From the NCBI GenBank assembly GCA_025355565.1, contig JANXZK010000007.1, positions 1-34,376 of the forward strand: DNA of 34,376 nucleotides, in the 5' to 3' direction. This document shows, one piece after another, positions 16,022 to 24,711 of this stretch (positions within the stretch are counted from its first letter, which is position 1; each line of letters opens with the position of its first letter). The position numbers and the translations under genes were made by a program. The notes below the pieces were generated by a model, which saw only the letters and a program-made list of their open reading frames with translations, did not search any database and had not been told where the DNA came from. Origin of the DNA: a bacterium. Its GTDB lineage: Bacteria > Patescibacteriota > Minisyncoccia > Phycocordibacterales > PALSA-1337.

Positions 16022-16300
16022 ATGAAAATGAACGAAAAGATAGTCCAGTTGGCGGCCTTGTTGGCCGGAGTTACATTAATGTCTGGTTGTGCCATCCAGA
16101 CCAAGGGTGGTACGCGGTACTCGATCGGCGACCCCGTGGCGCCGGTATATTATGCGCCTTACGCGCCGCCTCCGGTCTATTACGCGCCGCCGCAAATCGT
16201 GTATGAAGCGCCGCCCCCGGGCGTCGTGCTCTATCGGCACTCCCCCGGCATCGTGTTTTGGATCGGCCGCGATGGCGGCCGCCACTACCACCGCCGCTAA
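16022..16300 (+). CDS. Small Pro/Tyr-rich lipoprotein
   Basis: The 92-aa product begins with a lipoprotein signal peptide (basic MKMNEK, then a hydrophobic core) and the lipobox LMSGC, with the lipidated Cys at residue 23. The mature part is a proline/tyrosine-rich repeat region (PVYYAPYAPPPVYYAPP, about 41-57) and ends in a His/Arg tail (GGRHYHRR). No family is recognised. Codon use and G+C are clearly higher than in the flanking genes (third positions mostly G or C, many GCG and CCG codons). With its own consensus promoter and a strong terminator it forms a self-contained cassette, which suggests acquisition from another lineage. GGAG lies 11 bp upstream of the first ATG; the ATG at 16028 is an alternative. 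Confidence 0.75.
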   Translation: MKMNEKIVQLAALLAGVTLMSGCAIQTKGGTRYSIGDPVAPVYYAPYAPPPVYYAPPQIVYEAPPPGVVLYRHSPGIVFWIGRDGGRHYHRR

Positions 16301-16321
16301 TCGTCGGCCACCACAAACAAA

Positions 16322-16361
16322 TCGAGCTACATCCCACCGAGGGACGTAGCTCGACTTTTTT
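16322..16361 (+). terminator. Bidirectional intrinsic terminator
   Basis: TCGAGCTAC (16322-16330) pairs with GTAGCTCGA (16346-16354), with an inner TCCC/GGGA stem, followed by CTTTTTT. On the minus strand the same hairpin is followed by a T-rich run (TTTGTTTG), so it also serves the convergent PH-domain gene. Confidence 0.9.
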
Positions 16362-16395
16362 ATCTTGAAAACCCGCTAATTTCACAGATCTCAAT

Positions 16396-16998
16396 CTACG
16401 CTGTACCAACAGCAGGCGCAACAGCCGGAGAGACGCCTGCAGTCGAAACACTGCCATCCACCATGACATGCTCTTCGATATGACTCATGATCAGGTTTTT
16501 GACTTCATTCGGATTTGGGATCTGGCGAAAATCAAATTTGTTCTCTGTCCCAGCGGTTTGGATGACGAGGTCGCCAAATTTCAGTATTGATTGGAACAAA
16601 CCATCGACTTTGACGGATATATCCTGCACCCGCGAGAGATGGAGCTCCGAGACCGAACGATTGAAGAAGCCGTGTTGAGTGCTATCGATGATCCTCTTGT
16701 CAGTGACGATCCAGACATCTAGAACGTACATAGTTATGGAATAGAACAGCACTTGCCACAACAGCAAACACCACAGGCTGTAAAAGAGAAAGGCTATGCC
16801 TGTCAGGCCATATCGTATGAAGAATGTAGAAAATGTCGCCCAGACGAGGATCGGCAAAACAGATAGGATCAAAATAAATATAACCTTGACGATGATGAAA
16901 AATGGATGCCTACGCGTCAGTAGTAATACCGTCTCATCGCTCCCCTTACCTTCAAAGGAGTTGTCCGAATTGTTGAATATTGAAAATAACGATTTCAT
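16396..16998 (-). CDS. Membrane protein with bacterial PH domain (DUF304/bPH2)
   Basis: This 200-aa protein has two membrane helices (about 33-58 and 65-92), then a bacterial pleckstrin-homology domain (about 95-175) with the typical WIVTDKRIIDSTQHGFFNRSVSEL start and a RVQDISVKVDGLFQSIL core. The tail is Ala/Pro/Val-rich. The family is widespread and its function is not settled; membrane-associated scaffolding or stress roles have been proposed. It lies 19 bp after a small membrane protein gene on the same strand, so the two are probably cotranscribed. Confidence 0.85.
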   Translation of the reverse strand: MKSLFSIFNNSDNSFEGKGSDETVLLLTRRHPFFIIVKVIFILILSVLPILVWATFSTFFIRYGLTGIAFLFYSLWCLLLWQVLFYSITMYVLDVWIVTDKRIIDSTQHGFFNRSVSELHLSRVQDISVKVDGLFQSILKFGDLVIQTAGTENKFDFRQIPNPNEVKNLIMSHIEEHVMVDGSVSTAGVSPAVAPAVGTA

Positions 16999-17017
16999 TG
17001 AGATTTATCTATATTGA

Positions 17018-17293
17018 TCACATCGCCGGAGGATCATACATACTGCCAAATAGCGATATGATGCTAGACTTTATGACACCGAGATCGACAGAGACGAACA
17101 AGAGAAAAACCACGGAGAAGAATAGTGCCGAACCTAGAAGGTACAGCGTCGCTAGTTTTTTCGGCAATGTGCCTATGCCAAATCTGATCAGATGATAGAA
17201 AACAGTGAACGAAAATACCCAATAGGCTATAAAAACGAGAACCAGCAATACATAGAAGAGATTTTGCGGATTGAATATAGTTTCAAATGCCAT
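17018..17293 (-). CDS. Small two-helix membrane protein
   Basis: This 91-aa protein has two hydrophobic helices (about 13-38 and 47-68). It begins MAFETIFNPQNLFYVLLVL and ends YDPPAM. I do not recognise the family. The ATG at 17293 is chosen because a TATACT box lies 7 bp upstream, which predicts a leaderless transcript. The downstream neighbour is the PH-domain membrane protein, so they may work as a pair at the membrane. Confidence 0.7.
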   Translation of the reverse strand: MAFETIFNPQNLFYVLLVLVFIAYWVFSFTVFYHLIRFGIGTLPKKLATLYLLGSALFFSVVFLLFVSVDLGVIKSSIISLFGSMYDPPAM

Positions 17294-17300
17294 AGAGATA

Positions 17301-17329
17301 AGTATACAACGATTTCGCACCCCTTGTTT
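17301..17329 (-). promoter_or_regulatory. Leaderless promoter of the small membrane protein gene
   Basis: TATACT (17301-17306 on the minus strand) lies 7 bp before the ATG at 17293. The -35 position 17 bp upstream (AAACAA) is weak and falls inside a heptamer array. Confidence 0.45.
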
Positions 17330-17339
17330 ACTGATTACT
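17326..17339. repeat. Heptamer array (AGTAnAC family), 2 units
   Basis: Two units, GTTTACT and GATTACT, followed by a partial GATC. The array lies 5 bp past the rpoD stop codon and overlaps the -35 position of the next gene's promoter. Confidence 0.7.
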
Positions 17340-17344
17340 GATCC

Positions 17345-18610
17345 TCAATAATTCTTCAACCTATTTATATTGTCATGCTGGCGGATCTTCTCATGGGCTT
17401 TGGCTTCGATCTGACGGATGCGCTCGCGAGTGACACCAAATTCGCGACCGACTTCCTCGAGAGTATGAGTGATGCCGTCGATCAGTCCATGGCGCATCTC
17501 TAGGATCCTGCGTTCCTTCTCAGAGAGGTCATTCAAGATCATGTTGACTTGATCACGAAGGATACGGCGTGAAGATTCTTGATCAGGAGAAAGGATCTTG
17601 TCATCAGCGATGAAATCTTGCAATGTGGATTTGTCGTCACCATCGTCCCCGACCGGCTTTTCGAGCGAGACGACTTCCTGCTCGATCTTTTCGATCTGAT
17701 AGATCTTCTCGACGGCCATACCCATCTCCATAGCGATCTCATCGGGCAATGGTTCACGGCCAAGGTCATGCGATAGGCGACGAACGACTTGCTTATACTT
17801 AGCGATCGTTTCTACCATATGCACAGGGACGCGGATAGTACGTGACTGATCAGCTAAGGCGCGAGTGATCGCTTGACGTATCCACCATGTGGCATATGTG
17901 GAAAACTTGTAGCCCTTCGTCCAGTCAAACTTGTCGACGGCTCGAAACAAACCTAGATTTCCCTCTTGAATGAGATCGAGCAATGTGAGATCTGGTGACC
18001 GGCCGACATATTTTTTTGCTATAGAAACGACGAGACGTAAGTTGGCTTTTGCCAGGAGTCCCACAGCCTCCTTGTCACCGTTTTGGATACGCTTGGCCAA
18101 CTCCTTTTCCATACTGGCGTTGATGAGCGGGTATTGACCGATCTCTTTTAGATACATCTGGATAGAGTCGTACGCGGAGTCTGGACTGCGAGAAAGGTGT
18201 GAAGCTGGTTTCTTGTGACTCAAATCTTCAACTTCGAGCAAGCCTCCACCTTCCAGGACATCGACGTTGGCAGTTGTGAACCTCGTATAGAGTTCATCCA
18301 AAAACAACACATCGTTCTCGATCTGTGGGAATTCCTTCAAAATCTCATTATAAGTAACGAATCCGCGATCTTTCCCTTTTTGTATCAGTTTGTTTGCTTT
18401 TGATTCAAAGTCACGAGCCTTGTCTGCTTTGGATTTCGGACCCGCGCTCTTGGATGTGCTCTTTGTGCCAGAGGAACCAGAAGATCCGGAAGATCCGGAA
18501 GACGAGCGTGCAGCCTTTCTGGCTGGTGTTTTTATTCTAAAAGACTCCCTTTTAGTCGGACGTTGCGAACTGCGACGGGCTCTTGAAGCCGCTTTTTTAT
18601 TTTTACGCAT
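17345..18610 (-). CDS. rpoD: Primary sigma factor RpoD
   Basis: This 421-aa sigma-70 factor directs RNA polymerase to housekeeping promoters. A basic, low-complexity N-terminus (about 1-65) contains an SSGSSGSSG run encoded by 9-bp tandem repeats. A region 1.1-like winged helix follows (about 70-125), then region 1.2 (about 145-175), region 2 ([15 protein letters not shown], then [17 protein letters not shown] for -10 melting and recognition), region 3 (about 265-330), and region 4.2 with [18 protein letters not shown] for the -35. The sigma/HARE protein at 251..1294 shares this last motif. Confidence 0.97.
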   Translation of the reverse strand: MRKNKKAASRARRSSQRPTKRESFRIKTPARKAARSSSGSSGSSGSSGTKSTSKSAGPKSKADKARDFESKANKLIQKGKDRGFVTYNEILKEFPQIENDVLFLDELYTRFTTANVDVLEGGGLLEVEDLSHKKPASHLSRSPDSAYDSIQMYLKEIGQYPLINASMEKELAKRIQNGDKEAVGLLAKANLRLVVSIAKKYVGRSPDLTLLDLIQEGNLGLFRAVDKFDWTKGYKFSTYATWWIRQAITRALADQSRTIRVPVHMVETIAKYKQVVRRLSHDLGREPLPDEIAMEMGMAVEKIYQIEKIEQEVVSLEKPVGDDGDDKSTLQDFIADDKILSPDQESSRRILRDQVNMILNDLSEKERRILEMRHGLIDGITHTLEEVGREFGVTRERIRQIEAKAHEKIRQHDNINRLKNY

Positions 18611-18638
18611 GTGGAGGGTAAATGATTAACTTGGCACT

Positions 18639-18667
18639 ATTGTATAGTAATGGGAGCAACTTGGCAA
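18639..18667 (-). promoter_or_regulatory. rpoD promoter
   Basis: On the minus strand TTGCCA (18662-18667), a 17-bp spacer and TACAAT (18639-18644). The leader is about 22 nt and lacks a Shine-Dalgarno sequence. The -35 abuts the palindromic element at 18670. Confidence 0.65.
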
Positions 18668-18669
18668 GT

Positions 18670-18858
18670 GCGAGGAAGTAACAGTGCATCATAGATAACT
18701 CCTCCCACCTGTCCCCTCACTTCCTCGCAATTTGCTAGCAATCTCTCGGCATTTTCACAAAAGACTCGCTCCAAGGATTCACTCATCCTTTGGAAAATGC
18801 CACGAGATATCGCTTCGCAAAGAGTGCTCTGTCGTTCAAGGACAGGTGGGAGGAGTTA
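18670..18858. repeat. Long palindromic (MITE-like) element between dnaG and rpoD
   Basis: The 300-bp gap 18611-18910 holds the rpoD promoter and this element. A perfect 19-bp inverted repeat joins 18696-18714 (TAACTCCTCCCACCTGTCC) to 18840-18858. Nested inside are GGCATTTTC (18748-18756) with GAAAATGCC (18793-18801), and CCAAGGAT (18771-18778) with 18785-18793 (one bulge). An alternative pair is GCGAGGAAGT (18670-18679) with ACTTCCTCGC (18719-18728). I see no target-site duplication, transposase or T-tract. The right arm carries copy B of the repeat at 1376-1413. Confidence 0.8.
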
Positions 18859-18910
18859 CCGACACAATGCATGTAATATGATTACGACAGTCGATCAGGA
18901 GCGGTGCATA

Positions 18911-20848
18911 TCACATGATCTTCCTTCCTACTTCTGCCTTTCTCACAGATAAAACCTGGCATTTCTTGGCCAATTCGGCGACACGAGCATGATCTCCCGC
19001 TTTTTCAGCCACACGTAGTTCCTGCATAGCCCCTATCAACTCCTCATTGACGATATCAAGACCAAAATTCGAGATGAGTTCCCTCATATGATTGTCCCAT
19101 TTCTCCTCGTCACTGCCGTACAGAGTTTCCGCCTCGAATGACATGTCTTCTATGTCCTTCGCCACTCGTCCACTACGAGTCTTGAATGTATCGCCAGCCG
19201 TCTTTTCCACTTCACTCAAATATTCACCGTACTTCTTCTCATCTTGTTTCTTGATGAGATCCAGAAGACCGAACATGCGGCGCTCTACCAAGTCATAATG
19301 CCTCTGCTTGTTCGCACTGGCGTCCAAAGGAGAATTATTCTGCAAATTTGTCGGACTCGTCGAGCTTGCCGGAGTCTTTGTGGCCGCCGCTTGCGCCTCT
19401 GTTTCCATCTTCTTCCGCACTGCGCGCAAGTCATCCCATATCGCTCCAGCATCTATATTTGCCTTGTCAGCGATCATTTTTACGAAAAAATCTTGATCTG
19501 TGCGACTCTCGATCGAGGCGAGTAACGGAAAGACTCTTTCTCGCAATTCACGTGGGATCTTACGAGGATCTTTTTCGTCCCTGAGAACATTCATCAACTC
19601 AAATTCAACGACAGGTTTAGTGGTACGCAATATTTCTTTCCAGATCTCAGGATTTTCTCTGACGAGATCGGCCGGATCCTTACCGCCTACGAGATCGGCC
19701 ATCTTCACATCCATGCCGAGTGAAAGAGCTATACCGGCCGCTCTAAATGCCGCTTTACGTCCGGGAGCGTCAGAATCAAAGGCGATCACGACATTCGGTG
19801 ATAAACGCCGAACCAAGCCGAAATTGTTGATGATGCCTGCCTTATTTATCGATTCATCAGAAACGGCCGTACCGGATGCTGCGACAATGTTGCGAACCCC
19901 AGACTGATACGACATGATGAGATCCATCTGCCCTTCGACCATGATCGTATAATTCATCGAGCGGATCACGGTCTTTGCTTTATCGAGTCCAAATAATATC
20001 GAGGATTTGTCATAAAGCGATGTGTCCGGACTATTCAGATATTTTGCTGACTTCTCATCAGCCTTCAATATACGTCCAGTAAATGCCACGATACGCCCGC
20101 CAGAATCAGAGATAGGAAACATGATCCGTCCTCGGAAGCGATCGTAATAGGAGAATTGTTCGGGACTACGAGGAAGTTGCCCCGAAACGAACGGTGTCGA
20201 CTTCTGCTGAAGTCGCACCTCGTTCTCACTCGGTCCAGAGACACGATTCTGCTGAATCGCCTTCGCTCGCTCCGAAGGTCGTTTCTGATCAACTTCCTCG
20301 TAGTTCCTTTCTTTCTTCTTGATCAGTCCCGCCTTTTCCATCACTATCTGAGTCCAACCTTTTTTCTTCAGATGATCGAGCAGATGGTTCCAACCCTCTG
20401 GTGCCCAGCCGATATGGAAAGCTTCACGAGTCTCCGTCTTGATACCGCGATTCTTCACGTATTCTTGCGCCTCTCTAGACTTCATGAACTGATCTTCAAA
20501 GAATTTCGAGGCGTCAACCATGATCCTCCACAACTGATCTCTCTCACTTTCATCTTTGTGATCCATGACGAGAGGAACGCCAGCTCTCTCAGCTAACACC
20601 TTGAGCGCACCCTTGAAATCTAGACCTTCGAACTGTTCAACGAAATTGAATATATCCCCTTTCGCGCCGCATCCAAAACAGTAATACCCACCCCTCTCTG
20701 GAGAGATGAAAAATGACGCCGATTTTTCGTTGTGAAAAGGGCATTTGGCTTTGAATGACTTGCCCGCGCGATCGATCTTCACATATGAGCCGATAAGGTC
20801 TTCTATGGGTATGCGCGCTTTGATCTCTTCGACGGTAGTTCGTGACAT
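18911..20848 (-). CDS. dnaG: DNA primase DnaG with in-frame palindromic insertion
   Basis: This 645-aa primase makes RNA primers at the replication fork. The N-terminal CHC2 zinc domain shows CPFHNEKSASFF and YYCFGCG (about 36-64). The catalytic core follows and includes the Toprim signatures MVEGQMDLI, VAASGTAVS and AFDSDAPGR. About residues 180-229 are an insertion relative to usual primases. It separates GLIKKKERNYEE from the YYDRFRGRIMFPI motif and is encoded by a palindromic element (20163-20306) read in frame; it is rich in Gln, Ser, Glu and Arg. The C-terminal region (about 440-645) is the helicase-binding part. A TATACT box 6 bp before the ATG predicts a leaderless mRNA. Confidence 0.96.
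   Translation of the reverse strand: MSRTTVEEIKARIPIEDLIGSYVKIDRAGKSFKAKCPFHNEKSASFFISPERGGYYCFGCGAKGDIFNFVEQFEGLDFKGALKVLAERAGVPLVMDHKDESERDQLWRIMVDASKFFEDQFMKSREAQEYVKNRGIKTETREAFHIGWAPEGWNHLLDHLKKKGWTQIVMEKAGLIKKKERNYEEVDQKRPSERAKAIQQNRVSGPSENEVRLQQKSTPFVSGQLPRSPEQFSYYDRFRGRIMFPISDSGGRIVAFTGRILKADEKSAKYLNSPDTSLYDKSSILFGLDKAKTVIRSMNYTIMVEGQMDLIMSYQSGVRNIVAASGTAVSDESINKAGIINNFGLVRRLSPNVVIAFDSDAPGRKAAFRAAGIALSLGMDVKMADLVGGKDPADLVRENPEIWKEILRTTKPVVEFELMNVLRDEKDPRKIPRELRERVFPLLASIESRTDQDFFVKMIADKANIDAGAIWDDLRAVRKKMETEAQAAATKTPASSTSPTNLQNNSPLDASANKQRHYDLVERRMFGLLDLIKKQDEKKYGEYLSEVEKTAGDTFKTRSGRVAKDIEDMSFEAETLYGSDEEKWDNHMRELISNFGLDIVNEELIGAMQELRVAEKAGDHARVAELAKKCQVLSVRKAEVGRKIM
20163..20306. repeat. 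Palindromic element inserted in frame within dnaG
   Basis: The outer arms ACTACGAGGAAGTTG (20165-20179) and its exact reverse complement (20290-20304) continue inward, after a 4-bp mismatch, into GAAACG/CGTTTC. Three internal perfect hairpins follow: 20198-20215 (CGACTTC/GAAGTCG), 20244-20259 (CGATTC/GAATCG) and 20260-20278 (CCTTCG/CGAAGG). The first two have the same TGCT loop. The block is free of stop codons in the dnaG frame and adds about 50 residues. Confidence 0.85.
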
Positions 20849-20854
20849 AAGGAC

Positions 20855-20883
20855 AGTATATGATATAAAGTCCCAAGTATAAA
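20855..20883 (-). promoter_or_regulatory. Leaderless dnaG promoter
   Basis: On the minus strand TTTATA (20878-20883), a 17-bp spacer and TATACT (20855-20860), with six bases before the ATG at 20848. It lies in the 88-bp gap after the rpoC stop codon. Confidence 0.55.
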
Positions 20884-20936
20884 GGGAAAGATAATTTGGA
20901 TAAATCTAAACCAGTCTTCGCAGTGATCCCCTACGA

Positions 20937-23900
20937 CTATTTCTCGACCTCACCCGCATCTCTCTTTTCGATCATCGCGTCGATCATCGCTTTTTTTGGT
21001 GATCCGGCAAATCCTGTACCAGCTGGAACGAGGCGACCTATGATGACATTTTCCATGAGACCAGTGAGATCATCATCAGCACCGCGAACAGCGTTGGCGA
21101 TAAGAACGCGAGTGGTGTGTTGGAATGAGGCGGCTGACAAGAAGCTCTTTCTCGATAGCGAAGTTTCTGTGATACCCATAACCAATTTTGTCGCTTTAGC
21201 TACTTCGCCTCCATCTGCCTTAGCGGCAGCATTCTCTTCACCGAGCTGGACATCATCAACAACCATACCATCAGTCAGATTGGTCGTCCCACCTTCGGTG
21301 ACCTTACGACGGCTGAACATCTGCTTCACGATGAGCTCGATGTGTTTACGCGACACAGTCTCACCTTGGAGCTCGTATATCTTTCCAACTTCCGTGATGA
21401 CATAATCCTTGGCTTTCTCTTCGCCCCCGTATTCGAAGACCTCATCGATATCAGCAGATCCATCAGTCAAGAGTTGACCTTTCACGACTCGGTCACCTAC
21501 ATGAACAGTAGTAGTGCGACGATACGGGAAGAGATATTCCACTTCTGCGCCTTTCTTTGCGGAACCTTTACCCTTGTCTTCGATGTCTGGAATGACATAG
21601 ATAGCTTTCTCTTTACCCATGTCTTTGAATCCCGTGACAACTCCGTTCACTGTGGCAACGACTGCCGGATTCTTCGGTCGGCGTTTTTCAAAGACTTCTT
21701 CGACGCGTGGCAGACCTTGCGTGATATCACCACCTAGTCCTGCGGCACCTCCTTGGTGGAATGTACGCATAGTGAGCTGTGTTCCCGGTTCACCGATCGC
21801 TTGGGCGGCAACTGTACCAACGGCTTCACCGAGTGATACAAGCGAATTCTTACCTAGATCCAATCCGTAACACATCGAACAGACTCCGCGAACCGTCTTA
21901 CATGAGAGTGGAGATCGGACATGGACCGCCGTGATACCGACTTCCTCGACTTTCTGAGCATCAGCCTTTGAAAGCAAGTGGCCCTTTTTGAATAGGACTT
22001 CGCCATCTGCAGTCTTCACATCCTCGGCGATGATACGTCCGCGGATATTCTTTGACAGGGGGATATTCATACCCGAAGCAGTCTGTTTGTGGATCACTAT
22101 GCTATCCTTCGTCCCACAATCTTCCTCCGAAACAACCACATCTTGGGCAACCACGAACAGTTTGCGCGTCAGGTATCCTGCCTTGGCAGTATTTAGAGCA
22201 GTATCTGTGAGACCCTTACGAGATCCGTGAGTGGTGATGAAATACTCGATAGGAGTCAAACCTTCCTTGGCACATGATAAGATCGGAAATTCGATCGTCT
22301 CTCCGGAAACTGACGAGATCAAACCCTTCATACCTGCCATCTGAGTGATCTGCGACAGAGATCCGCGGGCGCCAGATGTGATCATATCGTACACAGAACC
22401 CATCTTGTCGAGTGATGATGGAATGGCCTTCTCGACTTCTCCCTTGGTTTTCTGCCAGATCTCGATATGTTTCCTGATGCGCTCTTCCTCTGTGAGGAGA
22501 CCATCATCGAACTGTTTGGAAACAATGAGTGCCGCCCTCTTGCCACGAGAAACTATCTCTTTCTTTGCGTCTGGTACCATGATGTCATCGATACCCCATG
22601 TGGTGCCAGATGTCGTGGCATAACTGAATCCAAATGATTTGATCTTGTCTAGGATCGGGGCGATGTTTATCGCGCCATGCAGAGTGATCATATCATCGAT
22701 GATCACAGCAATACGTTTACGGCTAACTTCTTCATTTATGAATGGGTAATCCTCTGGCAACATGTCATTGAACAATATACGGCCGGCTGTCGTCTCGAAC
22801 ATTCCTTCCTTGAAAGCGGCATATTTCTTGTTCTTCAATGCGAGTACTCGGACTGGCTCGCGCAAATCGATGTCTTTAAAATCAAAAGCTAGAACGGCAG
22901 CTTGTGGCGATTCGAAATATTTCGTGGCAGATTCTGCTTGCTTCCTGCTTCTTTCGCCTTTTTCTTTACTCTCTGCCTCCTGTCCGGGATTTTTCTTCAT
23001 CTTTGTCACCCAGAAACATCCGAGAACGATATCCAACATTTTTGCAACCACTGTCGGATCATTGTTACCTGGCTTCAAAATGTTTTTGTCCGCGGCCATG
23101 ATCTCACGAGCTTCCATCTGCGCTTCATCAGAAAGTGGCACGTGAACGGCCATCTGATCTCCGTCGAAGTCAGCGTTAAAGGCTGTACAGACGAGCGGGT
23201 GAACTTGGATAGCATTTCCTTCGATCAAAACTGGTTTGAAAGCTTGGATACCTAACCTGTGCAAAGTAGGAGCACGATTCAAGAGCACGTATTTGCCCTT
23301 GATGACTTCCTCCAATATCTCCCAGACTTCTTTGGCATCATCATCGATGAATCTATTGGCGCCACGGATGTTGTATGCGAGCTCCTTCTTCAAGAGTCCT
23401 GAGATGACGAACGGTCTGAATAGTTCGAGTGCCATGTGTTTCGGAAGACCACATTCATCTATCTTGAGTTCTGGTCCGACGATGATCACGGAACGACCAG
23501 AATAATCAACGCGTTTTCCGAGAAGGTTTTGACGGAAGAGACCGCGTTTGGATTTCAAACTGTCTGAAAGAGATTTTAGAGCACGCTTTTGCGCGGCGAT
23601 CGCGGCGGCACCAGCGGATGAGCTGTGACGGATCGAATTGTCTATGAGAGCGTCAACGGCCTCCTGCAAGATACGTTTTTCGTTACGTAGGATGACTTCC
23701 GGAGCGTTGATCTCTTTCAGTTTCAAGAGACGATTGTTACGATTGATAACGCGACGATATAGGTCGTTCACGTCTGACGTAGCATAACGTCCTCCATCCA
23801 GAGCAACCATCGGACGGATTCCTGGTGGAATGACTGGGATACGTACGAGAAACATCCATTCCGGACGAACCTTGGCTTTGATCATCTGTTTCACTAGCGA

Positions 23901-24674
23901 GATCCTCTTTGCCAGCTTATCGCTGTCAGCCGATCCGGCAACATCGTATTCTTTTTCCAATTCGACTTGGAGCTTAGCGAGGTCGATCTTTTTCAATAGC
24001 TCATATACGACTTCCGCGCCGATACCCGCCTCAAATAGTGAACCGTACTTCACGGCGTATTTGTGATATGTCGCTTCGTCCATGACGAATCCGGCATTCA
24101 GACTTTCGATCTCCTTCCTGGCATTCACGACTAGTTCCTTCAGTGCTTCTTTGGTCTTATCATCCTGGGCTGTCTTCACTTTATTTTTAAATTCTTGGTC
24201 TAGATCTTTCAAGAACTGCGCCTTCTCCGCATCATGCGCCTTGATGATGATGTATCCGGCAAAATAGACGACTTTCTCGAGATCTGATGTCGTCATGCCG
24301 AGGATGAGTCCGATGCGTGATGGAACACTACGCAAGAACCAGATATGAGAGACTGGTGTAGCGAGCTCGATGTGACCCATGCGATCACGACGAACTATAG
24401 AGCGAGTGATCTCTACTCCACATTTTTCACAGACGATGCCTTTATATCGAATGCCTCGATATTTTCCGCAATAACATTCAAAATCTCGATCTGGACCGAA
24501 TATGCGCTCGTCAAACAGGCCTGATTTCTCGGATCTCTGCGTACGATAGTTGATCGTCTCTGGCTTGGTGACCTCGCCAAATGACCACTCGAGGATATTG
24601 TCCGGAGACGCGAGTGTCAGTCGCACTAGGTCGAAATTTGTCGGGTCATTGGCTTTTTTTATTGGTGTTTGCAT
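20937..24674 (-). CDS. rpoC: RNA polymerase beta' subunit
   Basis: This 1245-aa catalytic subunit of RNA polymerase is full-length for a form without large lineage inserts. The N-terminal zinc site is [19 protein letters not shown] (about 68-86). The Mg-binding active site [12 protein letters not shown] lies near residue 505. A second zinc site uses the [14 protein letters not shown] and CSMCYG cysteines, and the trigger-loop region reads [22 protein letters not shown] charged linker ([17 protein letters not shown], about 560-580) is variable and unassigned. It lies 37 bp after a surface-protein gene and not directly after rpoB, with no Shine-Dalgarno sequence at its ATG. Confidence 0.98.
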   Translation of the reverse strand: MQTPIKKANDPTNFDLVRLTLASPDNILEWSFGEVTKPETINYRTQRSEKSGLFDERIFGPDRDFECYCGKYRGIRYKGIVCEKCGVEITRSIVRRDRMGHIELATPVSHIWFLRSVPSRIGLILGMTTSDLEKVVYFAGYIIIKAHDAEKAQFLKDLDQEFKNKVKTAQDDKTKEALKELVVNARKEIESLNAGFVMDEATYHKYAVKYGSLFEAGIGAEVVYELLKKIDLAKLQVELEKEYDVAGSADSDKLAKRISLVKQMIKAKVRPEWMFLVRIPVIPPGIRPMVALDGGRYATSDVNDLYRRVINRNNRLLKLKEINAPEVILRNEKRILQEAVDALIDNSIRHSSSAGAAAIAAQKRALKSLSDSLKSKRGLFRQNLLGKRVDYSGRSVIIVGPELKIDECGLPKHMALELFRPFVISGLLKKELAYNIRGANRFIDDDAKEVWEILEEVIKGKYVLLNRAPTLHRLGIQAFKPVLIEGNAIQVHPLVCTAFNADFDGDQMAVHVPLSDEAQMEAREIMAADKNILKPGNNDPTVVAKMLDIVLGCFWVTKMKKNPGQEAESKEKGERSRKQAESATKYFESPQAAVLAFDFKDIDLREPVRVLALKNKKYAAFKEGMFETTAGRILFNDMLPEDYPFINEEVSRKRIAVIIDDMITLHGAINIAPILDKIKSFGFSYATTSGTTWGIDDIMVPDAKKEIVSRGKRAALIVSKQFDDGLLTEEERIRKHIEIWQKTKGEVEKAIPSSLDKMGSVYDMITSGARGSLSQITQMAGMKGLISSVSGETIEFPILSCAKEGLTPIEYFITTHGSRKGLTDTALNTAKAGYLTRKLFVVAQDVVVSEEDCGTKDSIVIHKQTASGMNIPLSKNIRGRIIAEDVKTADGEVLFKKGHLLSKADAQKVEEVGITAVHVRSPLSCKTVRGVCSMCYGLDLGKNSLVSLGEAVGTVAAQAIGEPGTQLTMRTFHQGGAAGLGGDITQGLPRVEEVFEKRRPKNPAVVATVNGVVTGFKDMGKEKAIYVIPDIEDKGKGSAKKGAEVEYLFPYRRTTTVHVGDRVVKGQLLTDGSADIDEVFEYGGEEKAKDYVITEVGKIYELQGETVSRKHIELIVKQMFSRRKVTEGGTTNLTDGMVVDDVQLGEENAAAKADGGEVAKATKLVMGITETSLSRKSFLSAASFQHTTRVLIANAVRGADDDLTGLMENVIIGRLVPAGTGFAGSPKKAMIDAMIEKRDAGEVEK

Positions 24675-24711
24675 GGGTTTTTTGTAATTTAATAATTAAT
24701 GAAACGAGCTA

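Noticed and set aside
16071-16469. Minus-strand frames opposite the lipoprotein gene
   Set aside because: They are Arg-rich shadows of a GC-rich gene and run through the bidirectional terminator.
22762-23145. Open frames of 90-130 codons antisense to rpoC and rpoB
   Set aside because: They lie wholly within strongly conserved coding sequence and show no motifs or promoters.
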